Source: Spongiactinospora rosea
Lineage (GTDB): Bacteria; Actinomycetota; Actinomycetes; Streptosporangiales; Streptosporangiaceae
Length of the DNA: 64,000 nt
Assembly (NCBI RefSeq): GCF_003315795.1
Contig: NZ_QMEY01000032.1
Coordinates: 34,865 to 98,864, forward strand
Reading direction: 5' to 3'
Shown one piece after another: positions 43,615 through 52,367 of this stretch (position 1 is its first letter; every line of letters begins with the position of its first letter). The notes beneath the pieces are model-generated. The model had not been told where the DNA came from and did no database searches. It was given only the letters and a program-made list of their open reading frames with translations. Both the position numbers and the translations under genes were made by a program.

Positions 43615-44133
43615 TCAAGCGGGGCCATAGTCCGCATGGTCGATGGCCCGCTCCCAGACTGCATCGAAGGCGGAGATGCAGAGCTTGATCACCGAGGGTT
43701 CGTCACACAGCTCGTCGTCCAGGATCGAGCCGTCACCGGCGAAGTGGTGAAACCTGATGAGCCGGTCGTCGAACACCCAGAAGTCATTGCCCGGCAGCGC
43801 CAGATCGGACGCCTGACGCCGAGGGAGCCACCTCACTCGCTCACCGGCCGCGACGTTGTACTCCTGTGTTAGGGCGTGTTCATATCTGATGTAGTCGGCG
43901 AGCGGCTCCGAAACGATCCGCGCCCTGCGAAACTCGACACCGCGCGCTATGGCGTCGCCGATGGTGTCACGCCATTTGGTGAAGTCGATGTGATCGAGGC
44001 TCCCTGTCTCCAGCCACCTGCGGAAGTTGGGGTTGTCCGGGGAGTAGGCGTCACGCATCTCCAGGTGAATTGCGCTGCGTATCGCGCCCGCGATCAGTTC
44101 AGGGAATGGTGGGATCTTCCTCTTCGAGTTCAC
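43615..44133 (-). CDS. DUF6879 family protein
   Basis: 172 residues from GTG 44133 with GGAGAAG upstream. Conserved core HLEMRDAYSPD, ARGVEFRRARIVSEPLADYI, RYEHALTQEYNVAAGE, VRWLPRRQASDLALPGNDFW and LIRFHHFAGDG, then AFDAVWERAI. DUF6879 proteins are often next to XRE/DUF397 genes in actinomycetes and of unknown function. Opposite strand to the nearby DUF397 genes. Confidence 0.88.
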   Translation of the reverse strand: MNSKRKIPPFPELIAGAIRSAIHLEMRDAYSPDNPNFRRWLETGSLDHIDFTKWRDTIGDAIARGVEFRRARIVSEPLADYIRYEHALTQEYNVAAGERVRWLPRRQASDLALPGNDFWVFDDRLIRFHHFAGDGSILDDELCDEPSVIKLCISAFDAVWERAIDHADYGPA

Positions 44134-44363
44134 GCATCTTCTCCAATACGAGCCTTCTTGCACAGTGTGGGAGCCCCCTCGGGCTCCCATGGGGAGACCT
44201 CCACTGCTCGCCTGCAACGAGGTCACATCGCCAGTCTCCCCGGGCCAGCGGCATCGTCACCTTCCGCTTGAATCTATAACGGACCGTAGTCACGTAGAGG
44301 GCTTCCAGAGCCGCGGAGCAAGTAACGGCGAAAACCCGCCAAGCGACACAATGGCCTGCCCGT

Positions 44364-44795
44364 CGTACGGCGAGCGGCCACGGCACACACGAATCCCGGC
44401 CACAGGCACCCGCAGGGCGACGGGCCTTCGATCGTGGAGGCTTCCCGTAAAGGAACCCAGGCGAGAATGTGCGGCACGTGAGAAGCCCCGCGTCGGGCTA
44501 AGCCCGACACCAGGAAAAGCGTCCGAGCGCAGCGAGGGCCGAGCTTTTGGGCGCGCGAAGCGCGCTTGAGGAGGACGTGCTCACCTACGGTAGGGGCGTT
44601 GCCATTGGGAGGGCGCTTTAGCCGGTGCGAGGTACGGCGAGCGGCCACGGCACACGCGAAAGGCCGGGCACAGGGCGTGGCCGGGCACGGTGGGGCGGTG
44701 GTAGGAGGCTCCGCCGTACAAGAACCTGGGCCAGGACGCACGGCACACGAGAAGCGTCCGCGTCGGGCGGAGCCCGGCGTCCGAGGGCCATGAAA
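44364..44795. repeat. Dispersed A/B repeat block, left copy
   Basis: Composite of unit A (ACGGCGAGCGGCCACGGCAC ... GGCCGGGCACAG ... ACAAGAACCTGG) at 44364-44480 and 44632-44755, and unit B (CGTCGGGC..AAGCCCGACACC.. then GGGCGCGCGAAGCGCGC) at 44474-44570 and partially at 44755-44795. B holds several short hairpins. The units recur in the same orientation at 45863-46260. No gene is supported in the 44134-44867 region. Confidence 0.75.
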
Positions 44796-44796
44796 G

Positions 44797-44824
44797 GACC
44801 CCGCCGGCTGTGCCGGGCGGGGTC
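44797..44824. terminator. Stem-loop between repeat block and SnoaL-like gene
   Basis: GACCCCGCC / GGCGGGGTC, 9-bp stem with a 10-nt loop, 44 nt beyond the stop of the minus-strand SnoaL-like gene. Confidence 0.75.
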
Positions 44825-44867
44825 GTGTGTGCGTTCTGTCGCTGTGTGCGTGTCGCATCGAACGCGA

Positions 44868-45284
44868 TCAGTCGGTGTCGACCACGATGGTGTTCTGGCA
44901 GGCGGTCAGGTACCACTGCCCGTCCTCCTTGGCCATGACGAACATCGGCGTGCCCACGTCCTTCGTCCCATCGAGGTTCCGGTAGACCTGGCGCACCTTC
45001 ACGGCTGCGACGTCGGGACGGATGAACAGCACATGTTCGACCTCGAACGTGACCGTCGCGCCCTGCATTCCTCCGGGAAGGACCTGGTGGGTGAAGGCCG
45101 AGATCGCATCACGGCCGAAGAGACGCTTGCCGTGGCCTGTCGTCCAGATCGCGTCGGCCCGGAACAGGGCGACGAATTCGTCAGGGAGCTCGTTGTTCTG
45201 GACGTGCTCGACCTTGGCCACCACCTGCTTGATCGCTTCGATGTCGGCCTGGCTTGTCTGGTCGGCGATGCTCGTTGTGCTCAT
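44868..45284 (-). CDS. SgcJ/EcaC-type SnoaL-like protein
   Basis: 138 residues. Cystatin-like alpha+beta barrel: AIKQVVAKVEHVQNNELPDE, FVALFRADAIWTTGHGKRLF, GRDAISAFTHQV, DVAAVKVRQVYR and WYLTACQNTIV. This is the SgcJ/EcaC family, small hydrolase/isomerase-like proteins with undefined substrates, some in polyketide or enediyne clusters. Single gene flanked by non-coding repeats on both sides. Confidence 0.87.
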   Translation of the reverse strand: MSTTSIADQTSQADIEAIKQVVAKVEHVQNNELPDEFVALFRADAIWTTGHGKRLFGRDAISAFTHQVLPGGMQGATVTFEVEHVLFIRPDVAAVKVRQVYRNLDGTKDVGTPMFVMAKEDGQWYLTACQNTIVVDTD

Positions 45285-45548
45285 ACTTTGGACGATAGGA
45301 CCTTAAGTTGACTTGAGGTCAACAGCGTCATCCCCTGGCGCTGTGACCGGAAACGATCACCGGGTTGACGTGTAGGGCGGGCGGGCCTGCGCGTGGGGCC
45401 TGGTCGTTCTGGCCGCCGTTCTGCATCGGTCGGCGGGAGCACATGGGTGCCGAATCGGTGTGGTCACCCATGCCGGGTCCAGGGGCGCGGGCCAGGTGCG
45501 GCAGTACCTGCATGTGGCGGCTCAGGAAGGGCCATCCTGGTGGCCGGG

Positions 45549-45764
45549 TCAGTCGCCCCGCTTCCAGTAGTTGTCGGGATCGTCCTGGTCCGGGTGGCGT
45601 TCTTCGTCCACCCGTAGCATTTTCCGGTGCTCCCGTTCGATCTCCTCCGCGGTCCTGACGCCGCCCCGAGTCAGGAACCAGCCCAAGAGCCGGAGTGAAA
45701 CCACCGCCGCCACCAGCAGCAGCACCATGAATCCCACCCCTACCAAAACGGTGAGTCCGTTCAT
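45549..45764 (-). CDS. Small single-span membrane protein
   Basis: 71 residues. One N-terminal helix (~5-27, VLVGVGFMVLLLVAAVVSL), then a basic/acidic cytoplasmic tail (RTAEEIEREHRKMLRVDEER, DDPDNYWKRGD). The start overlaps the stop of a 20-codon frame by ATGA. Between 45285 and 45548 I see no other gene. Function unknown. Confidence 0.6.
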   Translation of the reverse strand: MNGLTVLVGVGFMVLLLVAAVVSLRLLGWFLTRGGVRTAEEIEREHRKMLRVDEERHPDQDDPDNYWKRGD

Positions 45765-45823
45765 GAGCCTTCCGCCATCCAGAGGAGCAGTTCGGCGGCT
45801 TGATCCGGGTTGTTGAGTGCCAT
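45761..45823 (-). CDS. Possible 20-codon leader peptide
   Basis: ATG 45823 begins MALNNPDQAAELLLWMAEGS and stops within the ATG of the next gene (ATGA overlap). It may be a translated coupling leader or the tail of a lost gene. No clear RBS. Confidence 0.3.
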   Translation of the reverse strand: MALNNPDQAAELLLWMAEGS

Positions 45824-45862
45824 CTCAACATGACCGCTCCGGGACGGGTCCGCTAGCTAGAC

Positions 45863-46260
45863 ACACGGCACGTGAGGAGCCCCCCGTCGGGCGAAGCCCG
45901 ACACCAGGAAGACGTCCGAGCGCCAGCGAGGGCCAAGCTCTTCGGGCGCGCGGAGCGCGCTTGCCCGCCGAAGGCGGGGTATCGCTGTCTCCGTTGTAGG
46001 TGGTGCTGGAACGGCGAGGGGCCACAGCGCATGCGAAAGGCCGGGCACAGAGCGCAACAGAGCACGGCGGGGCGGGAGTAGGAGGCCCCGCCGTACAGGA
46101 ACCTGGACCAGGACACACGGCACACCACAAGCCCGCACGCCGGGCGAAGCCCGACATCAGGAAAGCCGCCGAGCGGAGCGAGGGCCGAGCCCTTCGGCCT
46201 TCGGGCCGAGCGTTAGCGAGGGGTCTTTCGGGCGCGTGCGTGTAGCGCGCGCCCGAAAGC
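45863..46260. repeat. Dispersed A/B repeat block, right copy
   Basis: Unit B at 45863-45965 (ACGGCACGTGAGGAGCC, CGTCGGGCGAAGCCCGACACC, GGGCGCGCGGAGCGCGC), a short hairpin spacer (CCCGCCGAAGGCGGGG), unit A at 46010-46130 and another B at 46120-46215. Same order and orientation as the block near 44.5 kb, with visible drift. Confidence 0.75.
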
Positions 46261-46264
46261 ATGA

Positions 46265-48412
46265 TCAGGGGGTGGGGGCTGGTTCGCCCTTGATGGAGCG
46301 GATCAGGAGTTGGGCGACGTCCACGACCTCCAGGGACTCCTTGGCCTCGCCCGCGTTCTTCTTCTCGCTGATCGCGTCCCCCAGCATCACCAGGCAGAAC
46401 GGGCAGGCCGTCGAGACCCGGTCCGGATCCGTGGTCAGCGCCTCGTCCACCCGTTCGGTGTTGATGCGCTTGCCGATCCGCTCCTCCATCCACATCCGAG
46501 CACCGCCCGCCCCACAGCAGAACCCCCGGTCCTTGCACCGGTGCATCTCCTGCGTACGCACCCCCGGCACCTTGGCCATGATGTCGCGCGGCTGCGCGTA
46601 GACCTTGTTGTGCCGCCCCAGGAAGCAGGGGTCGTGGTAGGTGATCTTCTCGTCGATCGGGGTGATCGGGGTGAGTTTGCCCTCCTCCACCAGGTGGGCC
46701 AGCAGCTGCGTGTGGTGCACGACCTCGTACTGGCCGCCGAGCTGCGGGTACTCGTTGGCGAGGGTGTTGAAGCAGTGCGGGCAGGTGGCGACGATCTTCT
46801 TGACGCCCGCGTCGTTCAGGGTCTCGATGTTCTGCTGGGCGAGCATCGAGAACACGAACTCCATGCCCAGCCGCCGCGCCGGGTCGCCCGTGCACGCCTC
46901 CATCGGCCCCAGCACCGCGAACTTGACGCCCGCGATGTGCAGCAGCTCCGCGACCGCCTTGGTGGTCTTCTTGGCGCGGTCCTCAAGCGCGCCCGCGCAG
47001 CCGACCCAGAACAGGTACTCGGCGTCCTCGGGCATCTTGTCCTCGACCATCGGGACCTCGAAGTCCAGCTCCTCGATCCACTCGGCGCGCTTCATCTCGG
47101 ACATGCCCCACGGGTTGCCCTTGTTCTCCAGGTTCTTCAGCATCACCCCGGCCTCGGAGGGGAAGCTGGACTCGATCATGACCTGGTAGCGCCGCATGTC
47201 CAGGATGTGGTCGATGTGCTCGATGTCCACCGGGCACTGCTCCACGCAGGCCCCGCAGTTGGTGCACGACCACAGTACGTCGGGGTGGATCACGCCGTCC
47301 TCGCCCACCAGCGGCTTGCCCGCCAGGGCCAGGACGTCCTCGGGCAGGTTCTCGCGTTCGGACTCGCTCGCCATCAGGTAGGGGGCGATCTTGAAGGCGT
47401 GGTCGCGCTGGTCGAGGATCAGCATCTTCGGGGAGAGCGGCTTGTCGGTGTTCCAGGCGGGGCACTGGGACTGGCACCGGCCGCACTCGGTGCAGGTGTA
47501 GAAGTCGAGGAAGCCCTTCCAGGTGGTGTCCTCGATCTTGCCGCGGCCGAACACGTCGGTGTCGGGGTCGGCCTCCTCGAAGTCGAGGAGCTTGCCGGCG
47601 CTGCGCATCGGCTGGGCCGCGCCGTTGCCGTCGGGGCGGCGGGAGAACAGCACGTTAAGGGGGGCGGTGAAGATGTGCAGGTGCTTGGAGTTGAGCACGA
47701 TGACCAGGAAGATCAGCATGACGCCGATGTGCAGGAGCAGGCCGACGTGCTCAAGTGCCTGGTTGGCGCCGGCGCCGAGCGGGCGCAGCAGGGCCGCGGT
47801 GGCCTCGGAGACGAACGCGCCGCCCTCGTAGGGGAAGGCGCCGGTGTTGATGGCCGCGCCTCGGTACAGGAACATCGTCCAGATCACGTTGAAGATCATG
47901 ATCAGGACGAGCCACGCGCCGCCGAGGTGGGAGCCGGAGAAGCGGGAGTCGCGGCCGAGGGTCTTCGGGGAGTTCTTCGCGCGGATGACGGCGAACGCGA
48001 CCAGGCCGAGCAGCGCGGCGGCGGCGATGAAGTCCTGGAGGAAGCCGAGGACCGCCCAGGTGCCGATCAGCGGGATGTGGAAGTCGGGGGTGCCGGTGAT
48101 GCCCCCCTGGATCAGCGCGCCGTACGCCTCGATGTAGACGGTGAGCAGGATGAAGAACGCCCACATCACGAAGAAGTGCGCGGTGCCGGACGCCGTCCAC
48201 TTGAGCAGCTTGCGCTGCCCGAAGACCTCCACGAGCTGGGCCTTCAGCTCTGCGCCCGCATTGTCCTTGGCGTACGCGACCCGCTCGGGGGCCGGTTGCC
48301 CGGCCATGGCGAGCCGATACAGCCACAGTGCGCGACGGGCCGCCAGCGCCACCGCCACGGCGGTCATCACGAGTCCGATGATCGCTACCAGGAGCACCTG
48401 GACCTCCCACAA
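46265..48412 (-). CDS. Membrane Fe-S oxidoreductase, EtfD-like
   Basis: 715 residues. Five or so N-terminal membrane helices (~1-260, with GTAHFFVMWAFFILLTVYI, FLQDFIAAAALLGLVAF), like the heme-b/NarI-type domain. Two [4Fe-4S] ferredoxin motifs follow (CTECGRCQSQCP, CTNCGACVEQCP), then two CCG domains (GPMEACTGDPARR, CPHCFNTLANEYP, DPCFLGRHN, GFCCGAGGARMW). This fits the actinobacterial heterodisulfide-reductase-like protein whose mycobacterial member EtfD passes electrons from ETF to quinone in fatty acid oxidation. Alone, minus strand; the following region is the repeat block. Confidence 0.88.
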   Translation of the reverse strand: MWEVQVLLVAIIGLVMTAVAVALAARRALWLYRLAMAGQPAPERVAYAKDNAGAELKAQLVEVFGQRKLLKWTASGTAHFFVMWAFFILLTVYIEAYGALIQGGITGTPDFHIPLIGTWAVLGFLQDFIAAAALLGLVAFAVIRAKNSPKTLGRDSRFSGSHLGGAWLVLIMIFNVIWTMFLYRGAAINTGAFPYEGGAFVSEATAALLRPLGAGANQALEHVGLLLHIGVMLIFLVIVLNSKHLHIFTAPLNVLFSRRPDGNGAAQPMRSAGKLLDFEEADPDTDVFGRGKIEDTTWKGFLDFYTCTECGRCQSQCPAWNTDKPLSPKMLILDQRDHAFKIAPYLMASESERENLPEDVLALAGKPLVGEDGVIHPDVLWSCTNCGACVEQCPVDIEHIDHILDMRRYQVMIESSFPSEAGVMLKNLENKGNPWGMSEMKRAEWIEELDFEVPMVEDKMPEDAEYLFWVGCAGALEDRAKKTTKAVAELLHIAGVKFAVLGPMEACTGDPARRLGMEFVFSMLAQQNIETLNDAGVKKIVATCPHCFNTLANEYPQLGGQYEVVHHTQLLAHLVEEGKLTPITPIDEKITYHDPCFLGRHNKVYAQPRDIMAKVPGVRTQEMHRCKDRGFCCGAGGARMWMEERIGKRINTERVDEALTTDPDRVSTACPFCLVMLGDAISEKKNAGEAKESLEVVDVAQLLIRSIKGEPAPTP

Positions 48413-48518
48413 CTACCTTGGCTGTCAGCGTAGACCGCCGCACGCCCACAACGGCGACAGGGCACCAGGCTAGAACAATGCTCGGTGTATTGTGCGCGCG
48501 GGGGGGCACCCCGCCTGG

Positions 48519-49157
48519 TCAGTCGCCCGTCATGTACCTCTGGATGGACGGCCCGACCAGCTCCGCGACCTCGTCGATGTCGGCCGAGGCGAGCGGTTCC
48601 AGCCGCACGATGTAGCGCATCATCAGCATGCCGAAGATCTGCGAGAACGCCGCCTCCATCCGCATCGGCGGCACCCCGGCGACCGCCATCACCCGCCCGA
48701 GGATGGCCCGCGTGATGAACTCCCTGATCATCGTCAGGGCCTGCTCGTTGGTCATCGCGGTGCGCATCAGCGCCAGGATCGGCTCGCGGGCGGCGGGCTC
48801 GGCGGTGACCGTCAGGATCTCCTTGACCAGCCGGTACCCGACCCGGTCGCGCGGCCCCTCAAGCACGCGGGTCACCACCTGGCCGGGGTCGGCGGGCAGC
48901 CGCATCGCCGCGACGAAGACGCCTTCCTTGCTCTCGAAGTAGTGGTGGACCAGCGCCGGGTCCACCTCGGCCTCCCGCGCGATGCCGCGGATCGTGGCCT
49001 TGTCGAACCCCTTCTCGGCGAAGATCTTGCTGGCCGCGGCGAGGATCTGGCCCCGCGTGTCGGCGGTGCCCGGACGCCTGCCGGGACGCCGGCGCGTGGC
49101 CGCGCCGTTCTCGTGCTCCTGTGCCGTGCCCACCGGCCCGGCGGCGGACTCGCTCAT
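48519..49157 (-). CDS. TetR-family transcriptional regulator
   Basis: 212 residues. N-terminal HTH: TRGQILAAASKIFAEKGFDK, ATIRGIAREAEVDPALVHHY and FESKEGVFVAA (~33-80), after a disordered basic leader (RRRPGRRPG). The C-terminal ligand domain includes FGMLMMRYIVRLEP. Its start overlaps the stop of the upstream isomerase gene by ATGA, so they form an operon. Confidence 0.92.
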   Translation of the reverse strand: MSESAAGPVGTAQEHENGAATRRRPGRRPGTADTRGQILAAASKIFAEKGFDKATIRGIAREAEVDPALVHHYFESKEGVFVAAMRLPADPGQVVTRVLEGPRDRVGYRLVKEILTVTAEPAAREPILALMRTAMTNEQALTMIREFITRAILGRVMAVAGVPPMRMEAAFSQIFGMLMMRYIVRLEPLASADIDEVAELVGPSIQRYMTGD

Positions 49158-49972
49158 GCGCCGGCCGTGGACGCCGCGAGGTGCAGGCGGGCGAAGGCCA
49201 GCCCCTCGGCGAGGTCGTCCACCCGCTCGGTGCGGCTCGCCGCCTTGCGGGTGTTGATCTCCAGCACCACCAGCCCGTCGTAGCCGGTCGTGGCCAGCCG
49301 CTCCAGGATGGGCGCGCAGGGCTGGCCGCCCCGGCCGGGCACCAGGTGCTCGTCCTTGTTGGCCGTGCCGAGGCCGTCGGCCAGGTGCAGGTGGGCCAGC
49401 CGGTCGCCGAGCTTGGCGGCCATCTCCAGAGCGTCGGTCCCGGACACCGCCGTGTGCGACAGGTCGAGCGTCACCTGCGGGAAGTCGTGGTCGACCGGGT
49501 TCCAGCTCGGGGCGTAGGGCACGACCTCGTTGCCGCGCGCCCGCAGCGGGAACATGTTCTCCACCGCGAAGGTCACGTCGGTCTCCTCACGCATCCGGGC
49601 CAGGCCGGTCTCGAAGTCGCGGGCGTAGTCGCGCTGCCACCGGAACGGCGGATGGACCACGACGGTCCTCGCGCCCAGCCGCTCGGCCGCCTTCTGTGCC
49701 CGCACCAGTTTGGCCCATGGGTCGCGGCCCCACACCCGCTGGGTCACCAGGAGACAGGGCGCGTGGATGGCCAGGATCGGGAGCTGGTAGTGATCGACCA
49801 GACGTTCCAGGACATCGACGTCCTGGCTCACCGGGTCGGCGCCCACCATGATCTCAACGCCGTCGTACCCCAGCCTGGCCGCCAGCTCGAACGCGTCGGG
49901 CGTGCGCTCGGGGTAGACCGACGCGGTGGACAGCGCGATCTTGGCACTGGGCACCCGGAGCACGTCACTCAC
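49154..49972 (-). CDS. Sugar phosphate isomerase/epimerase-like TIM barrel
   Basis: 272 residues. AP-endonuclease-2-type barrel: IALSTASVYPERTPDAFELA, YDGVEIMV, ILAIHAPCL, RTVVVHPPF, VAVEN-like TFAVENMFPL, VTLDLSHTAV (metal ligands), LAHLHLADG and LVVLEINTR. Family members isomerise sugars or inositol derivatives. Coupled to the TetR gene, suggesting the regulator controls it. The substrate is unknown. Confidence 0.88.
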   Translation of the reverse strand: MSDVLRVPSAKIALSTASVYPERTPDAFELAARLGYDGVEIMVGADPVSQDVDVLERLVDHYQLPILAIHAPCLLVTQRVWGRDPWAKLVRAQKAAERLGARTVVVHPPFRWQRDYARDFETGLARMREETDVTFAVENMFPLRARGNEVVPYAPSWNPVDHDFPQVTLDLSHTAVSGTDALEMAAKLGDRLAHLHLADGLGTANKDEHLVPGRGGQPCAPILERLATTGYDGLVVLEINTRKAASRTERVDDLAEGLAFARLHLAASTAGA

Positions 49973-50108
49973 TTCGCGACCTCATTCGGTAGACACCGCA
50001 TTCGGTTGACACCGCACATAAGCCAGACTAAGCCGGTGCGCCAAAGAGTGGCGTCATAGCATCCGTGGGGCACGTCACTCGCGCGGGATGCGCGTAGGGT
50101 TCCACACC

Positions 50109-50807
50109 ATGGGTCGGATCGCGAAAGGGGCCATTCCCAGCCCTAACATCTGGAACAACCCCCGGACCTACGAGTTGGAGAACCGCGCGGTCGATCCGGA
50201 ACGCCGGGCCGACGCCGCGCTGGCCGAGATCCGGCCGCTGACCGGCGCGGTCGTGCTCGACATCGGCTGCGGCACCGGGTTTCACCTGCCGTCGTTCGCC
50301 GCCGTGGCGCGCGAGGTGGTGGGGGTCGAGCCGCACGGCGACCTCGCGGCGCTCGCCGTACGGCGCTGCGCGTCCCTGCCCAACGTCAGCGTCCGCGCCG
50401 GGTCGGCCCAGGCGTTGCCGCTGCCCGACGCGTCCGTGGACGTGGCCGTGGCCCGCTGGGCGTACTTCTTCGGCCCCGGCTGCGAGCCCGGCCTGGCCGA
50501 GCTGTCCCGGGTCGTACGACGCGGCGGCGCCGCGTTCGTGATCGACCTGGACGCCACGCGCGGGGCCTTCGGCCGGTGGTTCAGCCGTACCGTGCCGACC
50601 TACTCCCCCCGCGCCGTGGAGGACTTCTGGACCCGCCAGGGTTGGCAGCGCCGCCCACTGGACCTGCGGATGGTCTTCGACCGCCGGTCCGACCTGGAGG
50701 CGGTGCTGCGGATCGAGTTCACGCCGGAGGTCGCCGACCAGGCCATCGCCGAGACCCCCGGCCTGGAGATCGCCTACCCGAATGTGCTGCGCTGGAAGTC
50801 CTACTAA
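50109..50807 (+). CDS. Class I SAM-dependent methyltransferase
   Basis: About 232 residues from ATG 50109 (ATG 50088 also in frame). Motif I VVLDIGCGTGFHLP, motif II EVVGVEPHGDLAALA, and ALPLPDASVDVAVARWAYFF and LSRVVRRGGAAFVID. The N-terminus (MGRIAKGAIPSPNIWNNPRT, with an ENRAVDPERRAD stretch) is characteristic of a small actinomycete family often near radA and disA. Substrate unknown. It is 45 bp before radA on the same strand. Confidence 0.88.
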   Translation: MGRIAKGAIPSPNIWNNPRTYELENRAVDPERRADAALAEIRPLTGAVVLDIGCGTGFHLPSFAAVAREVVGVEPHGDLAALAVRRCASLPNVSVRAGSAQALPLPDASVDVAVARWAYFFGPGCEPGLAELSRVVRRGGAAFVIDLDATRGAFGRWFSRTVPTYSPRAVEDFWTRQGWQRRPLDLRMVFDRRSDLEAVLRIEFTPEVADQAIAETPGLEIAYPNVLRWKSY

Positions 50808-50852
50808 CTTTGTCGGCCCAGATTGTCGGCGCGGCCCGCTAGCCTGCGGTGC

Positions 50853-52256
50853 ATGGCCAAGACTGCGCAAAAGCCCGGCTACCGCTGCGCGGAGTGCGGG
50901 TGGCGTGCCACCAAGTGGGTCGGGCGCTGCGGGGAGTGCCAGGCGTGGGGCACGGTCGAGGAGGAGGGCGCCAAGGGCGGGGTCCATGTGGCGGCCGCCG
51001 GGGCGGTCACCGCGCCCGCCGTGCCGATCGGGCAGGTCAAGGCCGAGATCGCGGCGGCCCGCACCACCGGGGTCGGCGAGCTGGACCGGGTGCTCGGCGG
51101 CGGCCTGGTGCCCGGCGCGGTGGTGCTGCTGGCCGGCGAGCCGGGCATCGGCAAGTCCACCCTGCTGCTTGAGGCGGCGGCGCGGATCGCCCGCGCCGAG
51201 ACCGTCCTGTACGTCACGGGCGAGGAGTCCGCCGCCCAGGTCCGGCTGCGCGCCGACCGCATCGGTGCGCTGCAGGACCGCCTCTACCTCGCCGCCGAGA
51301 CCGACCTGTCGGCGCTGGTCGCCCACGTCGAGCAGGTCCGCCCCGACGTGCTGATCGTCGACTCGGTGCAGACCATCGGCTCGGCCCAGGCCACCGGCGT
51401 GCCCGGCGGGGTCACCCAGGTCCGGGAGGTGGCAGGCAACCTCGTGCGGCTGGCCAAGGAGCGCGGCATGTCCACCGTGCTCGTGGGGCACGTCACCAAG
51501 GACGGTTCAATCGCCGGTCCGCGCGTCCTTGAGCACCTGGTCGACGTGGTGCTGCACTTCGAGGGCGACCGCCACTCCCGGTTGCGCCTGGTCCGCGCGA
51601 TCAAGAACCGCTTCGGCCCGGTCGACGAGGTCGGCTGCTTCGACCTGCACGAGCGCGGTATCGACGGGCTGACCGACCCGACCGGGCTGTTCGTGTCGCG
51701 GCGCGGCGAGCCGGTGCCGGGCACCTGCGTCACGGTCACGGTGGAGGGCACCCGCCCGCTGCCCGCCGAGGTCCAGGCGCTGGTGGCGCGCACCGAGGCG
51801 CAGCAGCCCCGGCGCAGCTCCTCCGGGCTCGACCCGTTCCGGGTGACCATGGTGCTGGCCGTCCTGGAGCGACGGCTCAACGCCCGGCTGAGCGGCTGCG
51901 ACGTCTTCACCGCCACGGTCGGCGGCATCCGGCTGGGCGACCCGGCGGTCGATCTGGCGGTGCTGCTCGCGGTCGCCAGCGCGGCCGGTGACAAGCCGCT
52001 GCCGGCCGGCATGGTGGTGCTCGGCGAGGTCGGGCTGGCGGGCGAGCTGCGCCCGGTCCGCGACGTGCGCAGGAGGCTGTCGGAGGCGGCCCGGCTGGGG
52101 TTCTCCCGGGCGCTGGTGCCCGCGGGGTCGCTCGACGTCACGGAGGGCGGCCCGGCGTCGCTGGTGCCGGTGGGCGACCGTACGGCCAGCCTGGCGTCCG
52201 GTTTCGACGTCACGGAGGCGGAGCACGTGTGGGACGCGCTCCGGCATGTCACCTGA
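50853..52256 (+). CDS. radA: DNA repair protein RadA
   Basis: 467 residues. N-terminal zinc ribbon (YRCAECGWRATKWVGRCGEC), RecA-like core with Walker A GEPGIGKST and Walker B VLIVDSVQT, the RadA-specific KNRFGP motif, and a C-terminal Lon-like domain (TATVGGIRLGDPAVDLAVLL, MVVLGEVGLAGELRPV). RadA is a branch-migrating helicase in recombination. ATG 50853 is used because MAKTAQKPGYRC is the family start. Followed by disA 111 bp downstream, a conserved actinobacterial pair. Confidence 0.97.
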   Translation: MAKTAQKPGYRCAECGWRATKWVGRCGECQAWGTVEEEGAKGGVHVAAAGAVTAPAVPIGQVKAEIAAARTTGVGELDRVLGGGLVPGAVVLLAGEPGIGKSTLLLEAAARIARAETVLYVTGEESAAQVRLRADRIGALQDRLYLAAETDLSALVAHVEQVRPDVLIVDSVQTIGSAQATGVPGGVTQVREVAGNLVRLAKERGMSTVLVGHVTKDGSIAGPRVLEHLVDVVLHFEGDRHSRLRLVRAIKNRFGPVDEVGCFDLHERGIDGLTDPTGLFVSRRGEPVPGTCVTVTVEGTRPLPAEVQALVARTEAQQPRRSSSGLDPFRVTMVLAVLERRLNARLSGCDVFTATVGGIRLGDPAVDLAVLLAVASAAGDKPLPAGMVVLGEVGLAGELRPVRDVRRRLSEAARLGFSRALVPAGSLDVTEGGPASLVPVGDRTASLASGFDVTEAEHVWDALRHVT

Positions 52257-52367
52257 CGTTCCACCGGCCGTGCGACGAGACCAGACCGATCTCCTGGCAC
52301 GCCGGTAAGCTGGAGTGTGGTAAAGCGCGGCGGGGGTCATGCGTAGGGCGGGACCAGCGGGGGTCAT

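Noticed and set aside
44099..44260. Small minus-strand frame overlapping the DUF6879 start (MPLARGDWRCDLVAGEQ...)
   Set aside because: It could be a coupled small gene, but it has no recognised family and overlaps the DUF6879 gene by 35 nt; support is too weak.
46310..48433. A 707-codon plus-strand frame
   Set aside because: Antisense to the EtfD-like gene, which has all Fe-S cysteine motifs.
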